From JBFISM01 sp041608535 (GTDB taxonomy: Bacteria; Actinomycetota; Acidimicrobiia; Spongiisociales; UBA5794): 14,420 nucleotides of DNA. The first letter of the stretch is position 1. The number at the start of each line of letters is the position of its first letter. The notes below the pieces were generated by a model. The model saw nothing but the letters and a program-made list of their open reading frames with translations, was not told the DNA's origin and did no database searches. A program made the position numbers and the translations under genes. The stretch covers positions 1 to 14,420 of the forward strand of contig JBFISM010000095.1 of NCBI GenBank assembly GCA_041608535.1, in the 5' to 3' direction. Positions 5,483 to 12,607 of the stretch are shown here, piece by piece.

Positions 5483-6598
5483 ATGGTGCAGACGGGGCTG
5501 TCGACCGATCGACTGGCCGTCCTCATCGGCGCTGCTGCAGCGGTGGTGAGCGAAGGCGATCTCGACTCGCTGCTGTGCACCACCGTGGAGACCGCCAGGG
5601 CGGTGACGGCCGCGCCATATGCCGCCCTGGGTGTCATCGGAACCTACGGCTCATTGATTCAGTTCGTCCACGAAGGTCTCGACACCGAGACGGTGAAGCG
5701 AATCGGAGATTTCCCGAAAGGCCGAGGTCTGCTCGGGACGGTGGTGCGCGAGAGGCGGACCATCATGCTCGATGACCTCGGTAGCCACCCGGACTCCGTG
5801 GGCTTCCCCCCGAACCATCCCCCGATGCGGTCCTTTCTCGGGGTGCCGGTGCGAGTCGGTGACGAGGTGTACGGCAACCTCTATCTCACCGACAAATCTC
5901 CGGCCTTCACCGAAGAAGATCGCGAGAACATCGAGGCGTTGGCCACCGTGGCCGGTGCGGCGATCTCCCGGGCGCGGGTGCACGACGAGCTCCGCCGGCT
6001 CGATGTCGTGGCGGACCGAGAGCGGATCGCCCTGGATCTGCACGACTCTGTGATCCAGGACCTGTTTGCCGTGGGGCTGACCTTGCAGGGTCTGTCCCAG
6101 CGGGAGACCGATCCTGGGATCTCCGATGCGCTGATCGGCACGGTCGGCAGAATCGACGCCTGCATCGACTCGCTCCGGCAGTTCATCTTCGACACCGGGA
6201 CCCGGGACGACGACGTCACGTTTGGCGACGCCGCCGCCGAGCTGATCGAAGAGCTGTCGGCAAGCTTCGACGCTGATGTGGACGTGGTGGTGGATGTGGC
6301 TCCGAGCGCCCGTACCGCGCAGCGCGAGGATCTCATGCTGGTGCTCAAGGAGGCGGCATCGAACGTCCTGAGGCACGCCCAGGCCAGCACCATCCATGTG
6401 TCGTTGCGTCGCGATCCGCAGGGCCTCGTTCTCGCCATCTCGGACGACGGCGTCGGATTCGATCCGGCCACCGTCCAGCGCGGCATGGGTCTCGCCAACT
6501 TGCAGACCCGTGTGGAGAACATGCGAGGCACCATGGCGATTCAGAGCGAGCCGGGCCGAGGGACAACCGTCTACGCAACCATTCCCACGAAGAAGTGA
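5483..6598 (+). CDS. devS: GAF-domain sensor histidine kinase, DevS/DosS type
   Basis: The 371-residue protein has no transmembrane segment. One GAF domain covers about residues 15-165 and a HisKA_3 dimerisation/phosphoacceptor segment about 177-240, with H187 in DLHDS. A HATPase domain spans about 283-369, with N294 in EAASN, DDGVGFD (321-327) and GMGLANLQ. This is the NarL-partner kinase class. The GAF stretch around NHPPMRSFLGVPVR and GNLYLTDK closely resembles the heme GAF of mycobacterial DosS/DosT. H112 and Y134 are 22 residues apart, as are the heme ligand His149 and distal Tyr171 of DosS. A heme-based O2/NO/redox sensor is therefore inferred. Mycobacterial homologues have two GAF domains; this one has one. 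Its likely partner regulator is encoded convergently, 28 bp away. Confidence 0.9.
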   Translation: MVQTGLSTDRLAVLIGAAAAVVSEGDLDSLLCTTVETARAVTAAPYAALGVIGTYGSLIQFVHEGLDTETVKRIGDFPKGRGLLGTVVRERRTIMLDDLGSHPDSVGFPPNHPPMRSFLGVPVRVGDEVYGNLYLTDKSPAFTEEDRENIEALATVAGAAISRARVHDELRRLDVVADRERIALDLHDSVIQDLFAVGLTLQGLSQRETDPGISDALIGTVGRIDACIDSLRQFIFDTGTRDDDVTFGDAAAELIEELSASFDADVDVVVDVAPSARTAQREDLMLVLKEAASNVLRHAQASTIHVSLRRDPQGLVLAISDDGVGFDPATVQRGMGLANLQTRVENMRGTMAIQSEPGRGTTVYATIPTKK

Positions 6599-6626
6599 CC
6601 GTAGTCCCGGCTACACCGCTTGGCGG

Positions 6627-7322
6627 TCAGCTCCATTGCTCGGGGGGATCACCCGTCGAGCTCTCCGCCTCGAGCCTGGCGACGTGGGCGGCGGCCTCGC
6701 TGCGGCGCTTCATGCCCATCTTGGCAAGCACGTTGGACACGTAGTTCTTCACCGTCTTCTCGGCGAGGAACAGCTCCTCGCCGATCTCGCGGTTGGTCAG
6801 ACCGGCAGCGATGAGATGAACGATCTTGAGCTCCTGGGGAGACAACCGGCTGAGCAACGGATCCTGAGCCGGACCCTCCCGCAGCCGAGCGAAGAGATCG
6901 GCGACGACGGCGGGATCGAGAAGCGACTCGCCGGCGCCGACACGGCGGATGTCGTTGACGAGCTCGGTACCACCGACCCTCTTGAGGATGTAGCCGGAGG
7001 CGCCCGCGAGGATGGCGGCCATGAGGGCTTCGCGATCGGCGAACGAGGTGAGGATCAACACCTTCACGTTGGGGAAGCGATCGCGGATCTGCCGGCACGC
7101 CTCCACCCCGGAGCCGTCGGGCAATCGGACATCCATCACCACCACATCGGGCGAGTCGAGCCCGGTGCGGCGCACGGCCTCCTCGACGGTGCCCGCCTCC
7201 CCCACGATCTCGAGGTCATCGTGGCCGGATAGGAGCGCACGCAACCCGCTTCGCACGACCTCGTGGTCGTCGACGAGCAGCAGCTTGAGATGTCCGGTCT
7301 CCATACGCTTGAGGCTAGCCAT
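6627..7322 (-). CDS. devR: NarL/LuxR-type response regulator, DevR/DosR type
   Basis: The 231-residue two-domain regulator has an N-terminal receiver with the acidic pair in LLLVDDHEVVR, phosphoacceptor D64 in VVVMDVRLPDG, and the conserved Thr and Lys in LILTS and YILKR. The C-terminal LuxR-type helix-turn-helix has recognition helix AEKTVKNYVS. This is identical to the DNA-reading helix I recall for mycobacterial DosR, and DPLLSRLSPQE and LAKMGMKRR also resemble it. It should bind DosR-like boxes when phosphorylated by the neighbouring kinase. The start is ATG 7322 with GAGG six bases upstream; a GTG at 7325 would add one residue. It lies 24 bp behind the PNPOx-like gene, so the two probably share one transcript. 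Confidence 0.93.
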   Translation of the reverse strand: MASLKRMETGHLKLLLVDDHEVVRSGLRALLSGHDDLEIVGEAGTVEEAVRRTGLDSPDVVVMDVRLPDGSGVEACRQIRDRFPNVKVLILTSFADREALMAAILAGASGYILKRVGGTELVNDIRRVGAGESLLDPAVVADLFARLREGPAQDPLLSRLSPQELKIVHLIAAGLTNREIGEELFLAEKTVKNYVSNVLAKMGMKRRSEAAAHVARLEAESSTGDPPEQWS

Positions 7323-7346
7323 CACTCCCCTCGTCCCTACCTCAAC

Positions 7347-7805
7347 TCATAGCCGCCCCGGACGCATGAGCGGCTGGAGAAACCCACTGGAGGTAGCACT
7401 CGTGATGCGGTCGATGGGGACCGCGACCACGATCACCATTCCCCCCAATATCTCGGGGCGGCTCATCGTCGTCGCCGAGGCGTACTGGTCGCGATACTTC
7501 TCGAACAGCAGCTCGAGACAGCGCCCGGTCTCCCGCTCGTCGGCCTCCCTGGCGTTTCCCCATGCGATCACGCTGAACCACTCGTACGAGGCGTCGTCGT
7601 ACGAGCTGGCTTCGATACACACCCTGGGGCGCTCACGAATCGCCTCGATCCGACGACCGATGTGCGTGCGAAACATCAGCATCTCGCCGTCGATGACGAA
7701 CGAGAGCGGGGTGACATACGGCTCGTCGCCGTCTACCACCCCAACGTGCGCCACCCTCTGCTCGGCGAGATACTCGAGGGCCACCGGATCGAGGTTTGAT
7801 TCCAT
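7347..7805 (-). CDS. Pyridoxamine 5'-phosphate oxidase-like (split-barrel flavin) protein
   Basis: The 152-residue cytoplasmic protein has the split-barrel fold pattern of PNPOx-like proteins (HVGVVDGDEPYVTPLSFVIDGEML start, then FRTHIGRRIEAIRERPRVCIEA). These bind FMN, F420 or heme and reduce small molecules; the cofactor and substrate here are unknown. A PNPOx-like protein (Rv3129) belongs to the mycobacterial DosR regulon, which fits the location. The start is ATG 7805. A TACCGT -10 element ends six bases before it, and the longer frame to 7847 runs back through the promoter and regulator boxes. The gene heads a probable operon with the DevR-type regulator 24 bp downstream. Confidence 0.87.
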   Translation of the reverse strand: MESNLDPVALEYLAEQRVAHVGVVDGDEPYVTPLSFVIDGEMLMFRTHIGRRIEAIRERPRVCIEASSYDDASYEWFSVIAWGNAREADERETGRCLELLFEKYRDQYASATTMSRPEILGGMVIVVAVPIDRITSATSSGFLQPLMRPGRL

Positions 7806-7811
7806 GCGATC

Positions 7812-7817
7812 ACGGTA
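7812..7817 (-). promoter_or_regulatory. -10 element of the PNPOx-devR operon, leaderless start
   Basis: TACCGT on the minus strand, six bases before the ATG at 7805. There is no recognisable -35 hexamer at the expected place, which is usual for promoters that depend on an activator bound just upstream. Confidence 0.5.
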
Positions 7818-7840
7818 CGGGCGGCCCGTTGGGATGAGTG

Positions 7841-7876
7841 CGGGCAAAAGACCCTGCCTGGTCGGGCAAACGACCC
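7841..7876 (-). promoter_or_regulatory. Tandem DevR-like activator boxes
   Basis: On the minus strand GGGTCTTTTGCCCG (7854-7841) and GGGTCGTTTGCCCG (7876-7863) differ at one base and are 22 bp apart, two helical turns. With transcription starting at 7805 their centres lie at -42.5 and -64.5, which is where activating DevR boxes sit in mycobacteria. Each resembles the degenerate DosR form GGGACTTTTGGCCC at 11 of 14 positions. Autoregulation of the operon by the encoded DevR-type protein is inferred. Confidence 0.6.
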
Positions 7877-7907
7877 GTTCCCGGACCCGGCAGGGGCGCT
7901 CCCTCCG

Positions 7908-8816
7908 TCAGGCGACCGGAGGCACTCTGGACCGTTGCGGGTCGGCGAGGAGGGCCACGCCGGCGACCGCGGCCAGCACGATGGCGCCTCCGATGAGTGT
8001 GGTGGTCGCCGGAGTTTCGCCCGGCCAGATCCACACCCAAAGCGGTCCCAAAATGACCTCGACGAGAAGGAGCACATTCACCTCGGCCGCGGGTATCGCA
8101 CGGTGACCGGCGTTGAACATCGGCAACCCGATCCCGAGGAGCACCCCGCCACCGATCACTCCGAGAACGACATCGCGGAGGCTCACCGCAAGACCGGGTC
8201 CGCTGAGAGCAACGACTCCGGCCGCAAGGCCGGCAACGACGCCCGCCACCAGCGCCGGCACCGCCGGCTCCACCGCTGGGGTCGAGCGGAGCAGCACCGA
8301 ATACACACCGAGGCCGATCGGGATTCCTCCCGCGAGAAGCAGACCCAGGGCACTCCCGGTATCGGGACGTCCCCCGACCATGAGTGCGATCCCGCTCGCT
8401 GCCACAGCCATGGCCACCCACGTCGGTCGACGAACGCGTTCGCGGAGGAAGATCCAACCGAGCAGCGCCGCGGCGAACGGTGCGGCCGCCTGCATGAAGA
8501 GAGTGATGGCCACCGTGGTACGAGCGAGAGCAGTGACGAACAGCGTGAACATGCCACCGAGGACGACACCCGCGGCGACCTGCCGCCAGCCGGCGGTGCG
8601 CAGCCGCACCAACCCAGCGCGTCCGTGACGGATCCACAGAAGCACGGCCATCGCCACAGCCACCGATGTCCCTCGGTAGAAGAGGTATTGCCAATCGGTG
8701 GCGCCCTCTACGGCACGAAACGCGAGCCCACCAAAGCTGAAGACGAACCCGGCCCCGGCCACCAGCAGCGCTCCGGACAGCGTCGAGGGTCGGGTTGACG
8801 GTTGACGCGTGCGCAT
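7908..8816 (-). CDS. EamA-family (drug/metabolite superfamily) transporter
   Basis: The 302-residue membrane protein has about ten hydrophobic helices arranged as two EamA repeats. The first (about 15-145) includes FRGTSV-like and RTTVAITLFMQAAAPFAALLGW segments, where such carriers show their T-x5-Q-x2-P signature; the second spans about 160-290. These carriers export or import small metabolites, and the substrate cannot be inferred. The ATG at 8816 follows a TAGCCT -10 element by seven bases with no ribosome-binding site. The stop lies about 100 bp before the PNPOx start and its promoter boxes. It has no obvious link to the dormancy genes or to the iron system upstream. Confidence 0.88.
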   Translation of the reverse strand: MRTRQPSTRPSTLSGALLVAGAGFVFSFGGLAFRAVEGATDWQYLFYRGTSVAVAMAVLLWIRHGRAGLVRLRTAGWRQVAAGVVLGGMFTLFVTALARTTVAITLFMQAAAPFAAALLGWIFLRERVRRPTWVAMAVAASGIALMVGGRPDTGSALGLLLAGGIPIGLGVYSVLLRSTPAVEPAVPALVAGVVAGLAAGVVALSGPGLAVSLRDVVLGVIGGGVLLGIGLPMFNAGHRAIPAAEVNVLLLVEVILGPLWVWIWPGETPATTTLIGGAIVLAAVAGVALLADPQRSRVPPVA

Positions 8817-8823
8817 CGCGCCG

Positions 8824-8829
8824 AGGCTA
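8824..8829 (-). promoter_or_regulatory. -10 element of the EamA gene, leaderless start
   Basis: TAGCCT on the minus strand, seven bases before the ATG at 8816. It lies in the 54-bp gap after the iron permease gene, so the transporter is probably transcribed independently of the iron operon. Confidence 0.45.
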
Positions 8830-8870
8830 GAGGCTGAGTCGCAGAGCTTCGCCCGATGCGCTGCTGCGGG

Positions 8871-10421
8871 TCACACAGGTTCGCGGCGCACCACGAACAG
8901 CCAGGTCAAGACGGCCGACAGTGCGATCAGCACCAGCGAGGCCAAGCCCACCTCGGCGAAGAAGCCGTCCTCGGCCGCACTCCAAATGGTGGTGGCAAGG
9001 GTCTTGAACCCGATCGGCGCCAACAACAGCGTTGCCGGGAGCTCTTTGAGTGTCGAGAGAAGCACGAGTCCGGCCCCGGCGATCAGCCCGGGCCGGATGA
9101 GCGGCATCTCGATGGTGAAGAACCGGCGCATCGCACCCGCCCCCAGTGTCCTCGCCGCCTCGTCGTAGGCGATGGGGACGTCGGCAATGGCCGTTTGCGC
9201 TGCACGCAGCGACTGGGCGGCGAAGTGCAATACATAGGCCGCAATGAGCAAGGCAAAGCTCTGGTACAGCAGGGCCAACGGCTCAGGAGCAGCGATCGCC
9301 CAGAAGACGACGGCGAGCGCCACCACGAGTCCGGGGAGTGCAAACACCGATGCGACGGCCGCGGCCGACAGCTTCGCTGCAAGCCGCCGCGACCGCACCG
9401 CACCGTAGGCGACGGGGAGCACCACCACGGTGGCGGCAGCGGCGGTCACCACCGCAGCCACAGCCGAGTTGATGGTCGGGGTGACGAGGAACGACACATC
9501 GTCACCGAGTCCGGAGAACCCGACGCCGATCGTCGTGGAGCCACGGACGAGCCAGGCCACGAACACAGCGATCGGAGCGACCAACCCGAGGCCGACGAGA
9601 GCTACGAGCAGCAGCTGGCCGGGGAGCCTCCACCAGCCGAGTGCGTAGCGCACCTGCCGTTCTCGCGAGCCCTCGGACCCGGCCGCGGCCGGTGCTTGCG
9701 CCGCAGCTGCCACCGCCAGGGCCAGCACCGCGAGGATGAGCCCAAGCGTCACCGACGTCGCTCGGTCGAACAGGCGCGCGGAAAAGATCGCTCGAGTGAT
9801 GGTGTCGTAGCGCATCAACGCCACCGCACCGAAGTCGCTCAAGACGTAGAGGAAGACCAACAATGCCCCGGCGACCGTCGACGAGCGCACCTGCGGCCAC
9901 ACCACACGCCGCAGAGTTCGTCGCGTTCCTGCACCGAGGAGGCGCGAAGCCTCCTCCAGCCCCGGTGCCGTGGTGCCGAGCCGAGCCGCCACCGGGAGGT
10001 AGACGTACGGGTACGTCAGCAGGGTGAGCACGAACCAGGCTCCCCAGAACCCATCGAGTCGGGGGACCCAGGGCAGCAGACCGCCGGGGCCAAAGGCGGC
10101 GAGCACCGCGGTCGCACCGACGAACGACGGGATGACGAGCGGGAGGGCGAGGGCGATCCGCCACAGCCGGCGCAAAGGAACGTCGCCGCGTACCACGATC
10201 CCTGCGGCGGCGACACCGAGGATCCCGCTGGTCGCCGTGGTTGCGACGGCCAAGATGAGGGAGTTGCGCAGCGGCTCCAGAGTGGCCGCCGACGCCAGTG
10301 TCGCACCGAGATCTCCGCCCAAGCGAGCGACGCTCCAGACGAGGTAGACCAGCGGGAAGAGGAAGAGCAGTCCGATCGCGCCAGCGATGGCGACGACAGC
10401 TGGATGCGCACGCGACTTCAC
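8871..10421 (-). CDS. fbpB: Iron(III) ABC transporter permease (double-domain, FbpB type)
   Basis: The 516-residue inner-membrane protein has about twelve helices and two fused permease domains. Both coupling (EAA) loops are present: EEASRLLGAG at 156-165 and DEAARTLGAG at 420-429, which dock onto the ATPase. A fused double permease of this length is typical of the FbpB/FutB/ThiP group. The partner binding protein makes iron(III) the likeliest substrate; thiamine is less likely. The start is GTG at 10421, six bases after the stop of the binding-protein gene, with no strong ribosome-binding site, so translation is probably coupled. A long plus-strand open frame overlying it is a composition shadow. 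Confidence 0.9.
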   Translation of the reverse strand: MKSRAHPAVVAIAGAIGLLFLFPLVYLVWSVARLGGDLGATLASAATLEPLRNSLILAVATTATSGILGVAAAGIVVRGDVPLRRLWRIALALPLVIPSFVGATAVLAAFGPGGLLPWVPRLDGFWGAWFVLTLLTYPYVYLPVAARLGTTAPGLEEASRLLGAGTRRTLRRVVWPQVRSSTVAGALLVFLYVLSDFGAVALMRYDTITRAIFSARLFDRATSVTLGLILAVLALAVAAAAQAPAAAGSEGSRERQVRYALGWWRLPGQLLLVALVGLGLVAPIAVFVAWLVRGSTTIGVGFSGLGDDVSFLVTPTINSAVAAVVTAAAATVVVLPVAYGAVRSRRLAAKLSAAAVASVFALPGLVVALAVVFWAIAAPEPLALLYQSFALLIAAYVLHFAAQSLRAAQTAIADVPIAYDEAARTLGAGAMRRFFTIEMPLIRPGLIAGAGLVLLSTLKELPATLLLAPIGFKTLATTIWSAAEDGFFAEVGLASLVLIALSAVLTWLFVVRREPV

Positions 10422-10427
10422 CGGCGG

Positions 10428-11432
10428 TCAGGGGCTCTCGAGCCCGCTGTCATCGATCAACTGCTTGGTGCGCTCCAACCCACCACCGAGATCGTCGAAG
10501 TCGTACGTGGTGAGGCTGACATCAGCCAGGTCGGGCACGCTCGGGGCCGGGGTCACGTCCGCGGCAAGCGGGTATTCGAACGTCTCGTTGGTGAAGAACG
10601 TCTGCGCCGTCTCCCCGAGCATGTACTCGGCAAACCGGTTCGCCGCCTCCGGATCGTCCGATGTCGCCAGCACCCCGATCGCGGTGGCGATCAGCAGCGA
10701 CCCGACGTCGCCGTCTGCGAAGAAATGGTTGGCCGAGGAGAGCGAGGGATCCTCGGCGAGCGCACGGAGGTTGTAGTAGTGGTTGACCAGTCCCATCGGC
10801 ACCTCGCCCCGCCCAACCGCCTGCACGATGGCAGAGTTGTTGGCGTAGGGCTGTGCGTCGTTGTCGGCCATGGACGCAAGCCATTCGGCGGCGACGTCGT
10901 CACCGTGGATCTGGCGCATCGCAGTGACGAAATCTTGAAACGAGCCGTTGGTGGGTGCCACCGCGACCTCACCCCGATACGCCGGATCGGTGAGGTCGAA
11001 TACTGAGTCGGGGAGCTCCGCCGCGGTCACCATCTCGGTGTTGTACACGAGCACGCGAATCCGACCCGACATCCCGACCCACAATCCGTCGGTGTTGCGG
11101 AACTCCGGCGCTACCTGATCCAGCACATCGTCGCTCAACCGGGCCAGCCGACCGTTGCCGGCGAGGAATCCGACCGCTCCCGGACTCTGCGAGATGACGA
11201 CATCGGCGGGGCTGCGATCCCCCTCCTGGTCGATGAGCAGCGCGAGGTCGGCAGAATCGCCGTAGCGAACCTCCACCTCGATGCCGGTCTCGTCGACGAA
11301 ACGATCGATCAACGGCTGGATGAGATTCTCCGTCCGACCGGAGTACACGGTGATGGTGTCGGCATCGGTGGCGCATCCGGGCAACGTTGCCGTGGCGAAG
11401 GTCAGTACGAGCAGGAGCAAGCGGATGGTCAT
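10428..11432 (-). CDS. fbpA: Iron(III)-binding ABC transporter lipoprotein (FbpA/FutA type)
   Basis: The 334-residue extracytoplasmic lipoprotein begins with a hydrophobic signal and lipobox LPGC, giving C20 as the lipidated residue. The mature protein opens with ITVYSGRTENLIQPL, the hallmark start of ferric-binding proteins. HYYN (218-221) supplies the paired tyrosines (Y219, Y220) that bind ferric iron in FbpA. ADVVISQSPG and YNTEMV fit the same family. It would capture iron(III) at the outer face of the membrane and pass it to the downstream permease. The first gene of a two-gene transcript, it has a 21-bp palindrome about 40 bp before its ATG. Its ribosome-binding site is weak (CGGGAAAT). 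Confidence 0.92.
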   Translation of the reverse strand: MTIRLLLLVLTFATATLPGCATDADTITVYSGRTENLIQPLIDRFVDETGIEVEVRYGDSADLALLIDQEGDRSPADVVISQSPGAVGFLAGNGRLARLSDDVLDQVAPEFRNTDGLWVGMSGRIRVLVYNTEMVTAAELPDSVFDLTDPAYRGEVAVAPTNGSFQDFVTAMRQIHGDDVAAEWLASMADNDAQPYANNSAIVQAVGRGEVPMGLVNHYYNLRALAEDPSLSSANHFFADGDVGSLLIATAIGVLATSDDPEAANRFAEYMLGETAQTFFTNETFEYPLAADVTPAPSVPDLADVSLTTYDFDDLGGGLERTKQLIDDSGLESP

Positions 11433-11463
11433 GAGCGAATTTCCCGAGGGGAGAAGGTTTGTA

Positions 11464-11469
11464 AGGATA
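11464..11469 (-). promoter_or_regulatory. Possible -10 element of the iron-binding-protein operon
   Basis: TATCCT on the minus strand lies directly after the 21-bp palindrome (11470-11490) and about 31 bases before the ATG at 11432. A protein on the palindrome would cover the promoter's -35 and spacer, the expected geometry for repression. Confidence 0.4.
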
Positions 11470-11490
11470 CCTTGACATCAAATATCAAGG
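11470..11490 (-). promoter_or_regulatory. Operator of the iron-binding-protein operon
   Basis: This 21-bp site has perfect outer arms CCTTGA and TCAAGG. On the minus strand it matches the pattern CTTG-N-T-N-T-N4-TGTCAAG that also occurs before the ATPase gene (12587-12607). An overlapping shorter repeat, AAGG-ATA-CCTT, sits on one flank (11463-11473). A DtxR/IdeR- or Fur-type metal sensor is the likely binder, but the sequence does not match the DtxR or Fur consensus I know. Confidence 0.6.
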
Positions 11491-11533
11491 ACTCCTGGCA
11501 GCGGATTCTAGAGGCCGCCCACGAACCGAGCGT

Positions 11534-12583
11534 TCAGCCTACGGCGACGGCCCCGGCGGGGAAGGCGACGGCGATCGGACCTCCGTAGCTCAGCTCCACG
11601 CCGTCGCCGATCTCGAAGCGGGGAGACGCGATGTGACGTACCTCGAGCGTGCGGTCTCCCATGTTCACTTCATACGAGGTGTCGTGACCGTAGAAGTTGA
11701 CGCCGGTGATGATTCCCGCCGAGCCGGATCCGATCATCAGATGCTCGGGGCGCACCACGATCTTCACGGGTCCGCGGTGCCGGGCCGTCATGCGTATCGG
11801 CCCGATCGACGTGTGCGCCAGCTCGCCATCGGCGTGACCGTCGAGAAGGTTGGCATCGCCGACGAATCCGGCCACCCAGCTCGACACTGGGCGGTCGTAG
11901 ACCTCGTGCGGCTTGCCGACCTGCAAGATGCGACCGTCACGCATCACCGCCACTTCGTCGCCCACGATGAACGCCTCCTCCTGGTCATGGGTGACGAACA
12001 GTGCGGTGATGTCGAGCGAGCGGAGCAAAGCAGCCACCTCCGCACGCACTCGGATCCGCAGCTCCGCATCGAGAGCGGCGAACGGCTCGTCCAACAACAG
12101 CACGTCGGGTTCGGGGACCAGAGCTCGCGCCAGAGCCACGCGTTGGGCTTGTCCGCCCGACAGCGTGGCGGGCATCCGATCTTCGTATCCGGACAGATCC
12201 ACCCGCGCCAAGACGGCAGCAACCCGGTCGGCCGCAGGCTTGCGACCCAGCCCGTATCCGACGTTGTCGGCAACCGTCATGTGTGGGAACAGCGCCCCAT
12301 CTTGGAAGACCATGCCGATGCGGCGCAGCTCGGGACGCACGTCGATCCCGGGAGCGACGAGGGGAACGTCGGCAAGGGTCACCGTGCCCCGATCGGGGCG
12401 TTCCAGGCCCGCGATCATCCGCAGGACGGTCGTCTTGCCGCACCCGCTCGGACCGAGAAGCGCCAGAGTTCGTCCGCGCGGCACATCGAGCGAGAGATCG
12501 GCGACGGCGGTCACGTCGCCGAATCGCTTGCTCAGGTCGCGTACGACCAAGTGTGGGGGGGAGACTTGAGAATCGGTGTTCAC
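11534..12583 (-). CDS. fbpC: Iron(III) ABC transporter ATPase (FbpC type)
   Basis: The 349-residue ATP-binding subunit has Walker A GPSGCGKTT (44-52), Q-loop MVFQDGALFPH (91-101), signature LSGGQ (141-145), Walker B VLLLDEP (161-167) and H-loop VTHDQEEA (197-204). A C-terminal TOBE-type region (VVRPEHL, NFYGHDTSYEV) follows, as in FbpC/PotA-like importers of the CUT family. It powers the permease encoded further downstream. The frame stays open to 12703, but alignable sequence begins near HLVVRDLSKRFG, so GTG 12583 is chosen. It lacks a proper ribosome-binding site and lies four bases from the operator. Translation may be leaderless, from a TAAACT -10 element inside the operator (12594-12599). 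The 101-bp gap to the next gene carries its own operator. Confidence 0.88.
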   Translation of the reverse strand: MNTDSQVSPPHLVVRDLSKRFGDVTAVADLSLDVPRGRTLALLGPSGCGKTTVLRMIAGLERPDRGTVTLADVPLVAPGIDVRPELRRIGMVFQDGALFPHMTVADNVGYGLGRKPAADRVAAVLARVDLSGYEDRMPATLSGGQAQRVALARALVPEPDVLLLDEPFAALDAELRIRVRAEVAALLRSLDITALFVTHDQEEAFIVGDEVAVMRDGRILQVGKPHEVYDRPVSSWVAGFVGDANLLDGHADGELAHTSIGPIRMTARHRGPVKIVVRPEHLMIGSGSAGIITGVNFYGHDTSYEVNMGDRTLEVRHIASPRFEIGDGVELSYGGPIAVAFPAGAVAVG

Positions 12584-12586
12584 CTT

Positions 12587-12607
12587 GCTTGACAGTTTAC
12601 AGCAAGC
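12587..12607 (-). promoter_or_regulatory. Operator of the iron ATPase gene
   Basis: A 21-bp palindrome with arms GCTTG and CAAGC; the minus strand contains TGTCAAG at the same place as the site at 11470-11490. Thirteen of 21 positions agree between the two sites, all in the arms and their inner edges. A TAAACT -10 element (12594-12599) lies inside it, so binding would block transcription. Confidence 0.6.

Noticed and set aside
8856..11006. Very long plus-strand open frame (716 codons) antisense to the iron permease and binding protein genes
   Set aside because: Its product is Arg/His/Gly/Glu-rich low-complexity sequence typical of a GC-rich antisense shadow, while the minus strand encodes proteins with clear family motifs.
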